From positions 5,927,501 to 5,991,500 of the forward strand of contig NZ_CP077092.1 in the NCBI RefSeq assembly GCF_014268585.2: DNA of 64,000 nucleotides, in the 5' to 3' direction. Both the position numbers and the translations under genes were made by a program. Below the pieces are notes generated by a model. The model did not search any database and was not told the DNA's origin. It saw only the letters and a program-made list of their open reading frames with translations. This document shows positions 35,593 to 44,693 of this stretch, in pieces; the first letter of the stretch is position 1; every line of letters starts with the position of its first letter. Source of the stretch: Pseudomonas iranensis (GTDB lineage Bacteria > Pseudomonadota > Gammaproteobacteria > Pseudomonadales > Pseudomonadaceae).

Positions 35593-36705
35593 TTATTTGC
35601 CCGATTTGATCTTGGTCCAGCTGCGGGTGATCAGACGCAGTGTGGCGGCGTCCAGATCGCTGATCGCATAGAGCTGTTTCTTCACTTCAGCCGAAGGATA
35701 GATGCTCGGGTCGCTGGTGATGTCCTTGTCCACCATAGGCGTCGCCGCCTTGTTGCCGTTCGGGAAACGCACGGCGTTGGTGATGCCGGCCATCACTTGC
35801 GGCTCCATCAGGTAGTTCATGAACTTGTAGGCGGCTTCGACGTTTTCGGCATCCTTGGGAATGGCGACCATGTCGTAGAAAGTACCGGCGCCTTCTTTCG
35901 GAATGGTGTAGGCCAGCTTGACCTTGTCACCGGCTTCCTGAGCGCGGGTCTTGGATTGCTCCAGGTCACCCGAGTAACCGACGGCGACGCAGATGTTGCC
36001 GTTGGCCAGGTCGGAGATGTACTTGGAAGAGTGGAAGTAGGCGACCGAAGGACGGATCTTCAGGAACAGGTCTTCGGCGGCTTTCAGGTCAGCCTTGTCC
36101 TTGCTGTTGGTCGGCTTGCCCAGATAGTGCAATGCCGCCGGAATCATTTCGGTCGGCGCATCGAGGAAGCTCACGCCGCAGCTTTTGAGTTTCTCGATGT
36201 TTTCCGGCTTGAACACCACGTCCCACGAATCGATCTTGTCGATACCCAGCGCAGCCTTGACCTTGGCCGGGTTGTAGCCGATGCCGATCGAGCCCCACAT
36301 GTACGGGAAGGCGTGCTTGTTGCCCTGGTCGCTGGCATCGCCAACGGCCTTGAGCAGGTCTTCGTCGAGGTTTTTCCAGTTCGGCAGCTTGGACTTGTCC
36401 AGCTCCTGGTAAACCCCGGCCTTGATCTGCTTGGCGAGGAAATTGTTGGAAGGCACCACGATATCGTAACCGGACTTGCCGGCCAGCAGCTTGGCTTCCA
36501 GGGTTTCGTTACTGTCGAAGACGTCGTAGACGACTTTGATCCCGGTGGCTTTTTCGAAGTTGGCCACGGTGTCCGGCGCGATGTAGTCGGACCAGTTGTA
36601 GACGTGCAGTACTTTGTCGTCCGCGTGCACCGCACCCGCCATCATGCCCGCCATGGACAGCGCGAGCAGAGTCTTGCCAGCTAGCTTTTTACCTAATGCC
36701 TTCAT
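35593..36705 (-). CDS. spuD: Periplasmic putrescine-binding protein (SpuD type)
   Basis: 370 residues. A signal peptide ([21 protein letters not shown]) precedes [21 protein letters not shown] and [20 protein letters not shown]; the C-terminal [13 protein letters not shown] end matches the spuE product. PotF-type proteins bind putrescine in a cleft lined by Trp and acidic residues (YNWSDY is part of it). It delivers ligand to SpuFGH. It is separated from spuE by a strong hairpin and from spuC by 171 bases. Confidence 0.93.
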   Translation of the reverse strand: MKALGKKLAGKTLLALSMAGMMAGAVHADDKVLHVYNWSDYIAPDTVANFEKATGIKVVYDVFDSNETLEAKLLAGKSGYDIVVPSNNFLAKQIKAGVYQELDKSKLPNWKNLDEDLLKAVGDASDQGNKHAFPYMWGSIGIGYNPAKVKAALGIDKIDSWDVVFKPENIEKLKSCGVSFLDAPTEMIPAALHYLGKPTNSKDKADLKAAEDLFLKIRPSVAYFHSSKYISDLANGNICVAVGYSGDLEQSKTRAQEAGDKVKLAYTIPKEGAGTFYDMVAIPKDAENVEAAYKFMNYLMEPQVMAGITNAVRFPNGNKAATPMVDKDITSDPSIYPSAEVKKQLYAISDLDAATLRLITRSWTKIKSGK

Positions 36706-36876
36706 GCGTCATGCTCCAAATTTTTCTTTTTTGAACCACTTTGTTCAGCGGCCGAACCCGGACAACTGGAACCGCGGCTAGTCTGGCAAGATCCGAGGCG
36801 GTCTTTCAACAAAAGACCAGCCTTTCTGACAGCTTTGAGCGAGTGCGCCGCAGCTCCCCCGCCCAAAGCCTAGCAC

Positions 36877-38241
36877 CTAGGCCTGTAGCGCACCGAGGGT
36901 CAGGTCCAGACACTTGCGTGCTTTTGTAACCAGCTCATCGATCTCGGCTTTGCTGATCACCAGCGGCGGCGCGATGATCATGGTGTCGCCCACCGCGCGC
37001 ATGATCAGGCCGTTGTCGAAGCAGAACTGCCGGCAGATCATGCCCACGCCCTTGCCTTCGTAACGCTTGCGCGTGGCCTTGTCCTGCACCAGCTCGATCG
37101 CCCCCAGCAGACCGACGCCGCGAACTTCACCCACCAACGGGTGATCGTTCAGCTCGCGCAGACGTTTCTGCAAATACGGTGCCGTTTCGTTGTGGGCGTT
37201 CTCGATAATTTTTTCGTCGCGCAGGATGCGGATGTTTTCCAGGCCCACCGCGGCTGCCACCGGGTGGCCGGAGTAAGTGAAGCCGTGGTTGAAATCGCCG
37301 CCTTCATTGAGCACGGCCACCACCGAATCACGCACGATCAACCCGCCCATCGGGATGTAGCCGGAGGTCAGACCTTTGGCGATGGTCATCATGTGCGGCT
37401 TGAGGTCGTAGAAATCGCTACCGAACCACTCACCGGTACGGCCGAAGCCGCAGATCACTTCGTCGGCAACAAAGAGGATGTCGTACTTGGCGAGGATTTC
37501 CTTGATGCGCGGCCAGTAGGTATCGGGCGGGATGATCACGCCGCCGGCACCCTGGATCGGCTCGGCAATAAAGGCACCGACGTTGTCGACGCCGACTTCG
37601 AGAATCTTTTCTTCGAGCTGATTCGCCGCCCAGATGCCGAACTCTTCCGGCGACATGTCACCGCCTTCGGCGAACCAGTACGGCTGCGCGATGTGGACGA
37701 TGCCCGGAATCGGCAGGTCGCCCTGCTCGTGCATATAGGTCATGCCGCCGAGGCTCGCGCCGGCCACGGTAGAACCGTGATAACCGTTCTTGCGGCTGAT
37801 GATGACTTTCTTGTTCGGCTGGCCTTTGATCGCCCAGTAATGACGGACCATGCGCAGCATGGTGTCGTTGCCTTCGGAGCCGGAACCGGTGAAGAACACG
37901 TGGTTCATGCCTTCCGGCGCCACGTCGGCAATCGCCTTGGCCAGTTCCAGCGCCGGCGGGTGTGCGGTCTGGAAGAACAGGTTGTAGTAAGGCAGTTCGC
38001 GCATCTGTTTCGCGGCGGCATCGGCCAGCTCATCGCGACCGTAACCGATCGCCACGCACCAGAGGCCGGCCATGCCGTCGAGGATCTTGTTGCCTTCGCT
38101 GTCCCACAGATAAACGCCCTTGGCGTTGGTGATGATCCGCGGGCCCTTTTCTTTCAGTTGCTTGAAGTCGCTGAACGGGGCCAGGTGGTGATCGCTGCTC
38201 AGCGCTTGCCACTCACGGGTTTGCGGGTTGTTGCTGGTCAT
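36877..38241 (-). CDS. spuC: Putrescine-pyruvate aminotransferase (SpuC type)
   Basis: 454 residues from the ATG at 38241 (MTSNNPQTREWQ); an upstream in-frame start at 38298 overlaps the spuB stop. Class-III PLP aminotransferase: GSGSEGNDTMLRMVRHYW, NGYHGSTVAGASLGG, ADEVICGFGRTGEWFGS and the PLP lysine in MMTIAKGLTSGYIPMGG. It moves an amino group from putrescine (or cadaverine) to pyruvate to give 4-aminobutyraldehyde, the route that does not need gamma-glutamylation. Confidence 0.92.
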   Translation of the reverse strand: MTSNNPQTREWQALSSDHHLAPFSDFKQLKEKGPRIITNAKGVYLWDSEGNKILDGMAGLWCVAIGYGRDELADAAAKQMRELPYYNLFFQTAHPPALELAKAIADVAPEGMNHVFFTGSGSEGNDTMLRMVRHYWAIKGQPNKKVIISRKNGYHGSTVAGASLGGMTYMHEQGDLPIPGIVHIAQPYWFAEGGDMSPEEFGIWAANQLEEKILEVGVDNVGAFIAEPIQGAGGVIIPPDTYWPRIKEILAKYDILFVADEVICGFGRTGEWFGSDFYDLKPHMMTIAKGLTSGYIPMGGLIVRDSVVAVLNEGGDFNHGFTYSGHPVAAAVGLENIRILRDEKIIENAHNETAPYLQKRLRELNDHPLVGEVRGVGLLGAIELVQDKATRKRYEGKGVGMICRQFCFDNGLIMRAVGDTMIIAPPLVISKAEIDELVTKARKCLDLTLGALQA

Positions 38242-38297
38242 GCCAATTCTCCTTGTTATCGGTGAAGGCGCGACGGCTGGCCGCCGCGCCCGGCGCA

Positions 38298-39656
38298 TCA
38301 GACGGCGAAGAGCAGGTACTCACGCTCCCAGGAACTGATCACGCGCTTGAAGTTTTCATGCTCGGCCCGCTTGACCGCGACGTAGCCGGTGATGAAGGTT
38401 TTGCCGAGGTACTTCTCGATGGTCGCGCTGTTTTCCATACGCTCCAGCGCGTCTTCGATGGTCAGCGGCAGGCGCAGGTTGCGGCGCTCGTAACCACGGC
38501 CGACCACTGGCGCGCTCGGGTTCAGGCCCTCGACCATGCCGATGTAACCGCAGAGCAGGCTCGCGGCGATCGCCAGGTACGGGTTGGCGTCGGCGCCCGG
38601 CAGACGGTTTTCCACGCGGCGGTTCTGCGGGCCGGCATCCGGTACGCGCAGGCCGACGGTACGGTTCTCTTCGCCCCACTCGACGTTCACCGGTGCCGAT
38701 GTGTCCGGGAGGAAGCGGCGGAACGAGTTGACGTTCGGCGCGAACAGCGGCAACAGCTCGGGGATCAGCTTCTGCAACCCACCGATGTGGTGCAGGAACA
38801 ACTGGCTCATGGTCCCGTCTTCGTTGGAGAAGACGTTCTTGCCGGTCTGAATGTCGATGATGCTCTGGTGCAGGTGCATGGCGCTGCCAGGCTCGCCGGT
38901 CATCGGCTTGGCCATGAACGTCGCCGCCACGTCGTGCTTGAGCGCGGCTTCGCGCATGGTGCGCTTGAACACCAGAATCTGATCGGCCAGCGACAGGGCG
39001 TCACCGTGACGGAAGTTGATTTCCATCTGCGCTGTGCCGTCTTCGTGGATCAGCGTGTCGAGGTCCAACTCCTGCAATTCGCACCAGTCGTAGACATCTT
39101 CGAACAGCGGGTCGAATTCGTTCGCCGCTTCAATGGAGAACGACTGCCGGCCGATTTCCGGACGGCCCGAGCGGCCGATCGGCGGCTGCAACGGATAGTC
39201 GGGGTCGTCGCTGCGCTTGGTCAGGTAGAACTCCATTTCCGGCGCCACGATCGGCTGCCAGCCCTTGTCGGCATACAGCTTCAAGACTTTCTTGAGGACG
39301 TTGCGTGGCGACAGCTCGATCGGGTTGCCTTGCTTGTCGTAGGTGTCGTGGATCACCTGCGCGGTCGGCTCGATGGCCCACGGCACCAGGTACACGGCGT
39401 TCTGGTCGGGGCGGCAGATCATGTCGATGTCGGCCGGGTCGAGCAGTTCGTAATAGATGTCGTCTTCGACGTAGTCGCCGGTCACGGTCTGCAGCAGCAC
39501 GCTCTCCGGCAGACGCATGCCTTTCTCGGCGATGAACTTGTTGGTCGGCGAAATCTTGCCCCGGGTAATGCCGGTCAAGTCGCCGATCATGCATTCGACT
39601 TCTGTGATCTTGCGGTCTTTCAACCAATCGGTGAGCTGGTCGAGGTTGTTACTCAT
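38298..39656 (-). CDS. spuB: Glutamine synthetase-like gamma-glutamylpolyamine synthetase (SpuB type)
   Basis: 452 residues. Glutamine synthetase catalytic fold with VAPEMEFYLTKRSDDPDYP, GSAMHLHQSIIDIQTG (ATP/metal site) and NRRVENRLPGADANPYLAIA. The short N-terminal domain (MIGDLTGITRGKISPTNKF) fits GlnA-like proteins that glutamylate amines rather than ammonia. In P. aeruginosa SpuB-type enzymes glutamylate diamines. It is now the first intact gene of the operon; the usual spuA is reduced to a remnant just upstream. Confidence 0.92.
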   Translation of the reverse strand: MSNNLDQLTDWLKDRKITEVECMIGDLTGITRGKISPTNKFIAEKGMRLPESVLLQTVTGDYVEDDIYYELLDPADIDMICRPDQNAVYLVPWAIEPTAQVIHDTYDKQGNPIELSPRNVLKKVLKLYADKGWQPIVAPEMEFYLTKRSDDPDYPLQPPIGRSGRPEIGRQSFSIEAANEFDPLFEDVYDWCELQELDLDTLIHEDGTAQMEINFRHGDALSLADQILVFKRTMREAALKHDVAATFMAKPMTGEPGSAMHLHQSIIDIQTGKNVFSNEDGTMSQLFLHHIGGLQKLIPELLPLFAPNVNSFRRFLPDTSAPVNVEWGEENRTVGLRVPDAGPQNRRVENRLPGADANPYLAIAASLLCGYIGMVEGLNPSAPVVGRGYERRNLRLPLTIEDALERMENSATIEKYLGKTFITGYVAVKRAEHENFKRVISSWEREYLLFAV

Positions 39657-39749
39657 AAATGCCTCTGGGCTGAGTCTCCTGACGCGATGTCAGGCAATTT
39701 TGACGCTTGCGGCGTCGCGTTAAAGGGGGCTTGCTCGCGCAGTGCCGGC

Positions 39750-40106
39750 TTACGCCTGGCACCGCGCATAGACAATGAAAGAGGAGCTTACCTGCCCTTG
39801 ACGCTGGCGTTGCATTTCCCGTGCACTTTGCAAACGTGCAGAATCACAAGCATGACGCTGAGTGCGGCACGGGCTTTGAGAGGGAAAGAGTTCTATAGTG
39901 AAAGGAGACGCCATAAAGCGGATGCTGTGCCCGACGTCCAGAATATCGGACGCTGCCGTTTTGCCGGATGTTGACGAGCGTGTCGTCGACAGGCTGCGCG
40001 CCTTGCTGGCTGCGCTACGGACGGATTGATCGCCACTGATGTGATGAGCATCCAGACCGGACTGTTGCGAGCAGTCGGTGATGCCGATTAACGGCAGGCG
40101 AGACAT
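39750..40106 (-). pseudogene. spuA: Decayed spuA remnant (gamma-glutamyl-GABA hydrolase)
   Basis: An open frame of 118 codons at the place and strand where spuA begins the Pseudomonas spu operon. Its start MSRLPLIGITDCSQQSGLDA with HHISGDQSVRSAA, then SDILDVGHSIRFMASPFTIE, tracks the N-terminus of PuuD/SpuA proteins (MSRLPLIGVT...C, H-x-GDKYVRAV, LDGILFTGSPSNIEP), as I recall that family. About the first 90 of roughly 260 residues can be followed, with many substitutions; the catalytic GICRG Cys and the His-Glu pair are absent. The rest of the 728-base gap 39657-40384 holds the spuI promoter region and a small CCTGAC/GTCAGG hairpin at 39678-39694. Confidence 0.7.
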
Positions 40107-40243
40107 GAAGCACCCCGGTATTATTGCTGTTATGGGTTTGACCGGAGCTTAGCCTTGTTCATTTTTTTACACAACACCCCCGTAAAAAATACAACACGGC
40201 CTGCTCAAGCCCGCAGCTGAGCAACGTTCAAGGTTGGAAAAAT

Positions 40244-40290
40244 TGCCCCAAAGTGCCCCATAAATGCCCTCAAAGCGCTTTTTCGGGGCA
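40244..40290. promoter_or_regulatory. Phased TGCCC(C) boxes upstream of spuI
   Basis: TGCCCC at 40244, TGCCCC at 40254, TGCCC at 40265 on the plus strand (10-11 bases apart, one helical turn) and an inverted GGGGCA at 40285-40290. They lie 95-141 bases before the spuI start and about 140 bases upstream of the spuA remnant start. Arrangement suggests an operator; the regulator is unknown. Confidence 0.4.
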
Positions 40291-40384
40291 AAAAAGGCCT
40301 CGCTTGACTTCGGCAGGCCGTTCGGGTTGACTGAAACCAGAAAAGATCAATGATTGATATTTTTAACAACAAAGGTGTTGCATC

Positions 40385-41761
40385 ATGTCGGTACCCCCGC
40401 GTGCCGTTCAGCTTAACGAAGCGAACGCGTTCCTTAAGGAACATCCTGAGGTTCTGTACGTTGACCTTCTGATTGCGGATATGAATGGTGTGGTGCGCGG
40501 CAAGCGCATCGAACGCACCAGCCTCCACAAGGTTTACGAGAAAGGCATCAACCTGCCGGCCTCTCTATTTGCTCTGGATATCAACGGCTCCACGGTGGAA
40601 AGCACCGGTCTGGGCCTGGACATCGGCGACGCCGATCGCATCTGCTATCCGATCCCCGATACCCTGTGCAACGAGCCATGGCAGAAGCGCCCGACCGCGC
40701 AGCTGTTGATGACCATGCACGAACTCGAAGGCGATCCGTTCTTCGCCGACCCCCGTGAAGTGCTGCGCCAGGTGGTGACCAAGTTCGACGAGCTCGGCCT
40801 GACCATCTGCGCCGCCTTCGAACTCGAGTTCTACCTGATCGACCAGGAAAACGTGAACGGCCGTCCGCAGCCGCCACGCTCGCCGATCTCCGGCAAACGC
40901 CCGCACTCGACGCAGGTCTACCTGATCGACGACCTCGACGAATACGTCGATTGCCTCCAGGACATTCTGGAAGGTGCCAAAGAGCAAGGCATCCCGGCCG
41001 ACGCGATCGTCAAGGAAAGTGCCCCGGCGCAGTTCGAAGTGAACCTGCACCACGTCGCCGACCCGATCAAGGCCTGCGACTACGCCGTCCTGCTCAAGCG
41101 TCTGATCAAGAACATCGCCTACGACCATGAAATGGACACCACCTTCATGGCCAAGCCGTATCCGGGCCAGGCGGGCAATGGTCTGCACGTACACATTTCG
41201 ATTCTGGACAAAGCCGGCAAAAACATTTTTGCCAGCGAGGATCCCGAGCAGAACGCCGCGCTGCGTCACGCGATCGGCGGTGTGCTCGAGACCCTGCCGG
41301 CGCAGATGGCTTTCCTCTGCCCGAACGTCAACTCCTACCGTCGCTTCGGCGCGCAGTTCTACGTACCGAACTCGCCGTGCTGGGGCCTGGACAACCGCAC
41401 CGTGGCGATTCGCGTACCAACCGGTTCTGCCGATGCGGTACGTATCGAGCACCGTGTGGCCGGTGCTGACGCCAACCCGTACCTGCTGATGGCTTCGGTA
41501 CTGGCCGGCGTGCACCACGGCCTGGTCAACCAGATCGAACCGGGCGCGCCTGTCGAAGGCAACAGCTACGAGCAGAACGAACAGAGCCTGCCGAACAACT
41601 TGCGCGATGCCCTGCGCGAGCTGGACGACAGCGAGGTGATGGCCAAGTACATCGATCCGAAGTACATCGATATCTTCGTCGCCTGCAAGGAAAGCGAGCT
41701 GGAGGAGTTCGAACACTCCATCTCCGACCTTGAGTACAACTGGTATCTGCATACCGTTTAA
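40385..41761 (+). CDS. spuI: Glutamine synthetase-like gamma-glutamylputrescine synthetase (SpuI/PuuA type)
   Basis: 458 residues. Same fold as the spuB product with an N-terminal LLIADMNGVVRGKRIERTSL, CAAFELEFYLIDQENVNGRP, GNGLHVHISILDKAGKNIF and VRIEHRVAGADANPYLLMAS. Such enzymes attach glutamate to putrescine as the first step of the gamma-glutamyl route. It is transcribed away from the spuB operon, as P. aeruginosa spuI is. A strong terminator follows 14 bases after the stop. Other amine substrates (ethanolamine, spermidine) are possible. Confidence 0.85.
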   Translation: MSVPPRAVQLNEANAFLKEHPEVLYVDLLIADMNGVVRGKRIERTSLHKVYEKGINLPASLFALDINGSTVESTGLGLDIGDADRICYPIPDTLCNEPWQKRPTAQLLMTMHELEGDPFFADPREVLRQVVTKFDELGLTICAAFELEFYLIDQENVNGRPQPPRSPISGKRPHSTQVYLIDDLDEYVDCLQDILEGAKEQGIPADAIVKESAPAQFEVNLHHVADPIKACDYAVLLKRLIKNIAYDHEMDTTFMAKPYPGQAGNGLHVHISILDKAGKNIFASEDPEQNAALRHAIGGVLETLPAQMAFLCPNVNSYRRFGAQFYVPNSPCWGLDNRTVAIRVPTGSADAVRIEHRVAGADANPYLLMASVLAGVHHGLVNQIEPGAPVEGNSYEQNEQSLPNNLRDALRELDDSEVMAKYIDPKYIDIFVACKESELEEFEHSISDLEYNWYLHTV

Positions 41762-41775
41762 ACGGTTTGCAGCTT

Positions 41776-41817
41776 CAAAAAACGCCGTTGGCTGATTCAG
41801 CCAGCGGCGTTTTTTTA
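41776..41817 (+). terminator. Rho-independent terminator after spuI
   Basis: AACGCCGTTGGCTG, loop ATT, CAGCCAGCGGCGTT, then TTTTTT. A-run on the left side as well. Confidence 0.95.
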
Positions 41818-41833
41818 TGGCCGAACATAAAAC

Positions 41834-41997
41834 CTGTGGCGAGGGGATTTAGCGAAACGTCGCACCGCCCCGTTCGGTTGCGAAGCAGCCCCAAATCCAT
41901 CCCACTCGGTGTGTCAGGATACCCGGCTCTCAGGGTTTACGACTGCTGCGCAGCCGGACGGGGCGGTGCGACGTTTCGCTAAATCCCTTCGCCACAG
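41834..41997. repeat. Long inverted repeat, CGAAACGTCGCACC variant, second copy
   Basis: Arms identical in wording to the element at 17633 (GTGGCGAGGGGATTTAGCGA, then CGTCGCACCGCCCCGTT and their inverse) with a longer, different centre of about 80 bases. It sits between spuI terminator and the TetR gene. Confidence 0.88.
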
Positions 41998-42059
41998 GGT
42001 ACTGGCAGACAACACCTGAACCGCCTCGTACAATGCCCGCTGCCCCGCAGGAGACTTTC

Positions 42060-42692
42060 ATGACGCGACCCGCCACCGTCCGCAAACCCCGTGCCCGCAG
42101 TCAGGCGCGGATCGATTCGATCCTCGATGCCGCGCGCACGCTGCTGGCGGCCGAGGGCGTGGCCAGTCTGTCGATCTACAGCGTCGCCGAGCGCGCGCAG
42201 ATTCCGCCCTCCTCCGTGTATCACTTCTTCGCCAGCGTCCCGGCGCTGCTTGAAGCCCTGACCGCTGATGTCCACGCAGCCTTCCGCGCCTGCCTGCAAG
42301 CGCCGATCGATCATGACGCGTTACGCGACTGGCGAGATCTGTCGCGACTGGTCGAACAACGCATGCTGGAGATCTACGACGAAGACGCCGCCGCACGGCA
42401 ATTGATCCTGGCGCAACACGGCCTGACCGAAGTGACCCAGGCCGACCGCCAGCACGATCTGGAACTGGGCGACCTGATGCACAAGCTGTTCGACCAGCAT
42501 TTCGAATTGCCGAGGCTGCCGGACGATGTCGATGTGTTTGCCCTGGCGATGGAGCTCGGCGATCGCGTGTATGCGCGATCGGTGCAGCAGCACGGGCAGA
42601 TCACCCCGCGCATGGCCGAGGAAGGGATGCGCGTGTTTGATGCCTATATCGGGTTGTACCTTCCGCCATATTTACCCAAAAGAAATCTCTAG
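42060..42692 (+). CDS. TetR-family transcriptional regulator
   Basis: 210 residues from the ATG at 42060 behind CAGGAG; the in-frame start at 42033 is less well placed. N-terminal HTH: ARSQARIDSILDAARTLLAA, VASLSIYSVAERAQIPPSSVYHFF, where the SSVYHFF helix is the recognition end. The helical C-terminal domain (about residues 60-210) would bind an effector. No adjacent divergent target is visible; the gene stands alone between repeats, so its regulon is not inferable here. Confidence 0.85.
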   Translation: MTRPATVRKPRARSQARIDSILDAARTLLAAEGVASLSIYSVAERAQIPPSSVYHFFASVPALLEALTADVHAAFRACLQAPIDHDALRDWRDLSRLVEQRMLEIYDEDAAARQLILAQHGLTEVTQADRQHDLELGDLMHKLFDQHFELPRLPDDVDVFALAMELGDRVYARSVQQHGQITPRMAEEGMRVFDAYIGLYLPPYLPKRNL

Positions 42693-42705
42693 CGCATGCA
42701 CCGGC

Positions 42706-42778
42706 CCTTTCGCGAGCAGGCTCGCTCCCACATTTGAAATGCGTTCCCCTGTGGGAGCGAGCCTGCTCGCGAAAGCCG
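42706..42778. repeat. Paired REP element, GTGGG ends facing inward
   Basis: A reversed core, spacer ATTTGAAATGCGTTCCCC, then a forward core. Located after the TetR stop. Confidence 0.9.
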
Positions 42779-42801
42779 CGCCGCCGAATCCGCGGCAGGC
42801 A

Positions 42802-42844
42802 CAAAAAACCCCGCAGGGCTCACACCCTCCGAGGTTGTTTTTTG
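42802..42844. terminator. Bidirectional terminator between tetR-like gene and ssuF
   Basis: AAAAAACCCCGCAGGGC, loop, CCCTCCGAGGTTGTTTTTTG. Stem with two mismatches, A-run on the left and T-run on the right, so it can end both convergent transcripts. Confidence 0.8.
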
Positions 42845-42853
42845 TTCACCGGC

Positions 42854-43069
42854 TCACAACTTGGCGATCGACACCTCGGTGGATTTCACAAAGGCGATCA
42901 CCTCACTGCCGACCACCAGCTCCAGCTCTTTCACAGAGCGGGTAGTGATCACCGAAGTGACGATGCCCGAAGCGGTCTGCACGTCGATTTCCGACAGCAC
43001 GTCGCCGAGGACGATTTCCTTGATCGAGCCTTTGAACTGGTTGCGCACGTTGATGGCTTTGATAGTCAT
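42854..43069 (-). CDS. ssuF: Molybdopterin-binding (TOBE/Mop) protein SsuF
   Basis: 71 residues, one Mop/TOBE domain: MTIKAINVRNQFKGSIKEIV, IDVQTASGIVTSVITTRSVK, EVIAFVKSTEVSIAKL. Such molbindins bind molybdate or oxyanions as oligomers. As the last gene of ssuEADCBF in pseudomonads it is needed for sulfonate use in P. putida; its precise role is unclear. It follows ssuB by 29 bases and ends at a bidirectional terminator. Confidence 0.9.
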   Translation of the reverse strand: MTIKAINVRNQFKGSIKEIVLGDVLSEIDVQTASGIVTSVITTRSVKELELVVGSEVIAFVKSTEVSIAKL

Positions 43070-43098
43070 GGCATTGATTCCTGTCGTTGATAAAGGTG

Positions 43099-43905
43099 TT
43101 ATTGCGCCCAGCGCAATTGCGTAGGCAGGGGTGAAACGGGTTCCGGCGCCGGCGGTTCGCCGGGCAGGGACAGAACACGGTTGAGCACTTCGGTTTCCAG
43201 TGCGGCGAGGCGATGCGAGCCACGCACCCTGGGGCGCGGCAGTTCGACGTGCAGGTCGAGGCCGACTTCGCCGCCCTCGATCAGAATCACCCGATCAGCG
43301 ATCGCCACCGCTTCACTAACGTCATGGGTCACCAGCAGCACGGTAAAACCGTGTTGCTGCCACAGCCGTTCGATCAGTTGCTGCATCTCGATGCGGGTCA
43401 GGGCATCCAGTGCGCCGAGCGGTTCGTCGAGCAGCAGCAGACGCGGCTGGTGAATCAGCGCCCGGGCCAGCGCGACGCGCTGCTTTTGGCCACCGGACAA
43501 TGCTGCCGGCCACTCATTGGCGCGATCAGCCAGCCCCACGGCTTCCAGTGCATCCAGCGCTTGCTGGCGCCAGTTGCCCTTGAGGCCAAGGCCAACGTTG
43601 TCGATGATCTTTTTCCACGGCAGCAGTCGCGCTTCCTGAAACATCAGCCGCGTATCGTCGCGCGCCTGGCTGAGCGGCGCGGAGCCGGCCAGCAGCTCGC
43701 CGCCAGTGGGTTGATCGAGGCCGGCGAGCAAGCGCAAGAACGTGCTCTTGCCACAACCGCTGCGCCCGACCACGGCGACAAACTGCCCCGCCGGAATGTG
43801 CAGATCGATGTCGCGCAGCACCTGGCGCGCGCCGAAGGTTTTCTGCAGGTTGCGCACCGCCAGCGGAATCCCGCGCAACAGGCGTGGAGGTTGTTGAGCG
43901 GTCAT
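43099..43905 (-). CDS. ssuB: Aliphatic sulfonate ABC transporter ATP-binding protein
   Basis: 268 residues from the ATG at 43905 ([15 protein letters not shown]), which overlaps the ssuC stop by four bases; the longer frame from 43953 lies inside ssuC. Walker [10 protein letters not shown], signature [15 protein letters not shown], Walker [13 protein letters not shown], switch His in [10 protein letters not shown]. It supplies energy for alkanesulfonate uptake. Confidence 0.95.
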   Translation of the reverse strand: MTAQQPPRLLRGIPLAVRNLQKTFGARQVLRDIDLHIPAGQFVAVVGRSGCGKSTFLRLLAGLDQPTGGELLAGSAPLSQARDDTRLMFQEARLLPWKKIIDNVGLGLKGNWRQQALDALEAVGLADRANEWPAALSGGQKQRVALARALIHQPRLLLLDEPLGALDALTRIEMQQLIERLWQQHGFTVLLVTHDVSEAVAIADRVILIEGGEVGLDLHVELPRPRVRGSHRLAALETEVLNRVLSLPGEPPAPEPVSPLPTQLRWAQ

Positions 43906-44684
43906 GCCGCACCTCCCTTGGCAACCTGATAGGCCGGGTGCCAGCGCAGCCACACACGTTCAAGTCCACGGGCGGCGAGGTCGGCGAGTTTGCCGAGCAC
44001 CGCGTAAAGCAGGATCGCCAGCACCACCACGTCGGTCTGCAAGAACTCTCGAGCGTTCATCGCCAGATAGCCGATGCCGGAGCTGGCCGAGATGGTTTCA
44101 GCGACGATCAGCGTCAGCCACATGAAGCCCAAAGCGAAGCGCACGCCGACCAGAATCGACGGCAACGCACCCGGCAGAATCACCTGCCAGAACAGGCTGA
44201 AACCGCTCAGACCATAACTGCGCGCCATCTCCACCAGCGCCGGGTCGACGTTGCGGATGCCGTGATACGTGTTCAGGTAAATCGGAAACAAGGTGCCCAG
44301 CGCCACAAGGAAAATCTTCGCTGATTCGTCAATGCCGAACCACAGGATCACCAGCGGAATCAGCGCCAGATGCGGCACGTTGCGGATCATCTGTACCGAG
44401 CTGTCGAGCAGGCGCTCGCCCCATTTTGACAGGCCGGTGATGAAACCCAGCACCAGACCAATGCTGCCGCCGATGGTAAAACCGAGTGCCGCGCGCCAGC
44501 CGCTGATCGCCAGGTGCGTCCAGATCTCGCCGCTGCGTACCAGACTGACGCCGGCCTCGATCACCGCCACCGGTGCCGGCAGAATCCGTGTCGACAACCA
44601 GCCCGCCGACACCGACAGCTGCCACACCGCCAGCAGCAACACCGGCAACGCCCAAGGCGCGAGGCTGTGGATAAATTTGTTCAT
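43902..44684 (-). CDS. ssuC: Aliphatic sulfonate ABC transporter permease
   Basis: 260 residues with about six membrane helices ([20 protein letters not shown] at the N-terminus) and the EAA-loop equivalent [20 protein letters not shown]. It forms the homodimeric channel with SsuB. Nine bases separate it from ssuD upstream, and it overlaps ssuB. Confidence 0.94.
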   Translation of the reverse strand: MNKFIHSLAPWALPVLLLAVWQLSVSAGWLSTRILPAPVAVIEAGVSLVRSGEIWTHLAISGWRAALGFTIGGSIGLVLGFITGLSKWGERLLDSSVQMIRNVPHLALIPLVILWFGIDESAKIFLVALGTLFPIYLNTYHGIRNVDPALVEMARSYGLSGFSLFWQVILPGALPSILVGVRFALGFMWLTLIVAETISASSGIGYLAMNAREFLQTDVVVLAILLYAVLGKLADLAARGLERVWLRWHPAYQVAKGGAA

Positions 44685-44693
44685 GGCCGCGCC

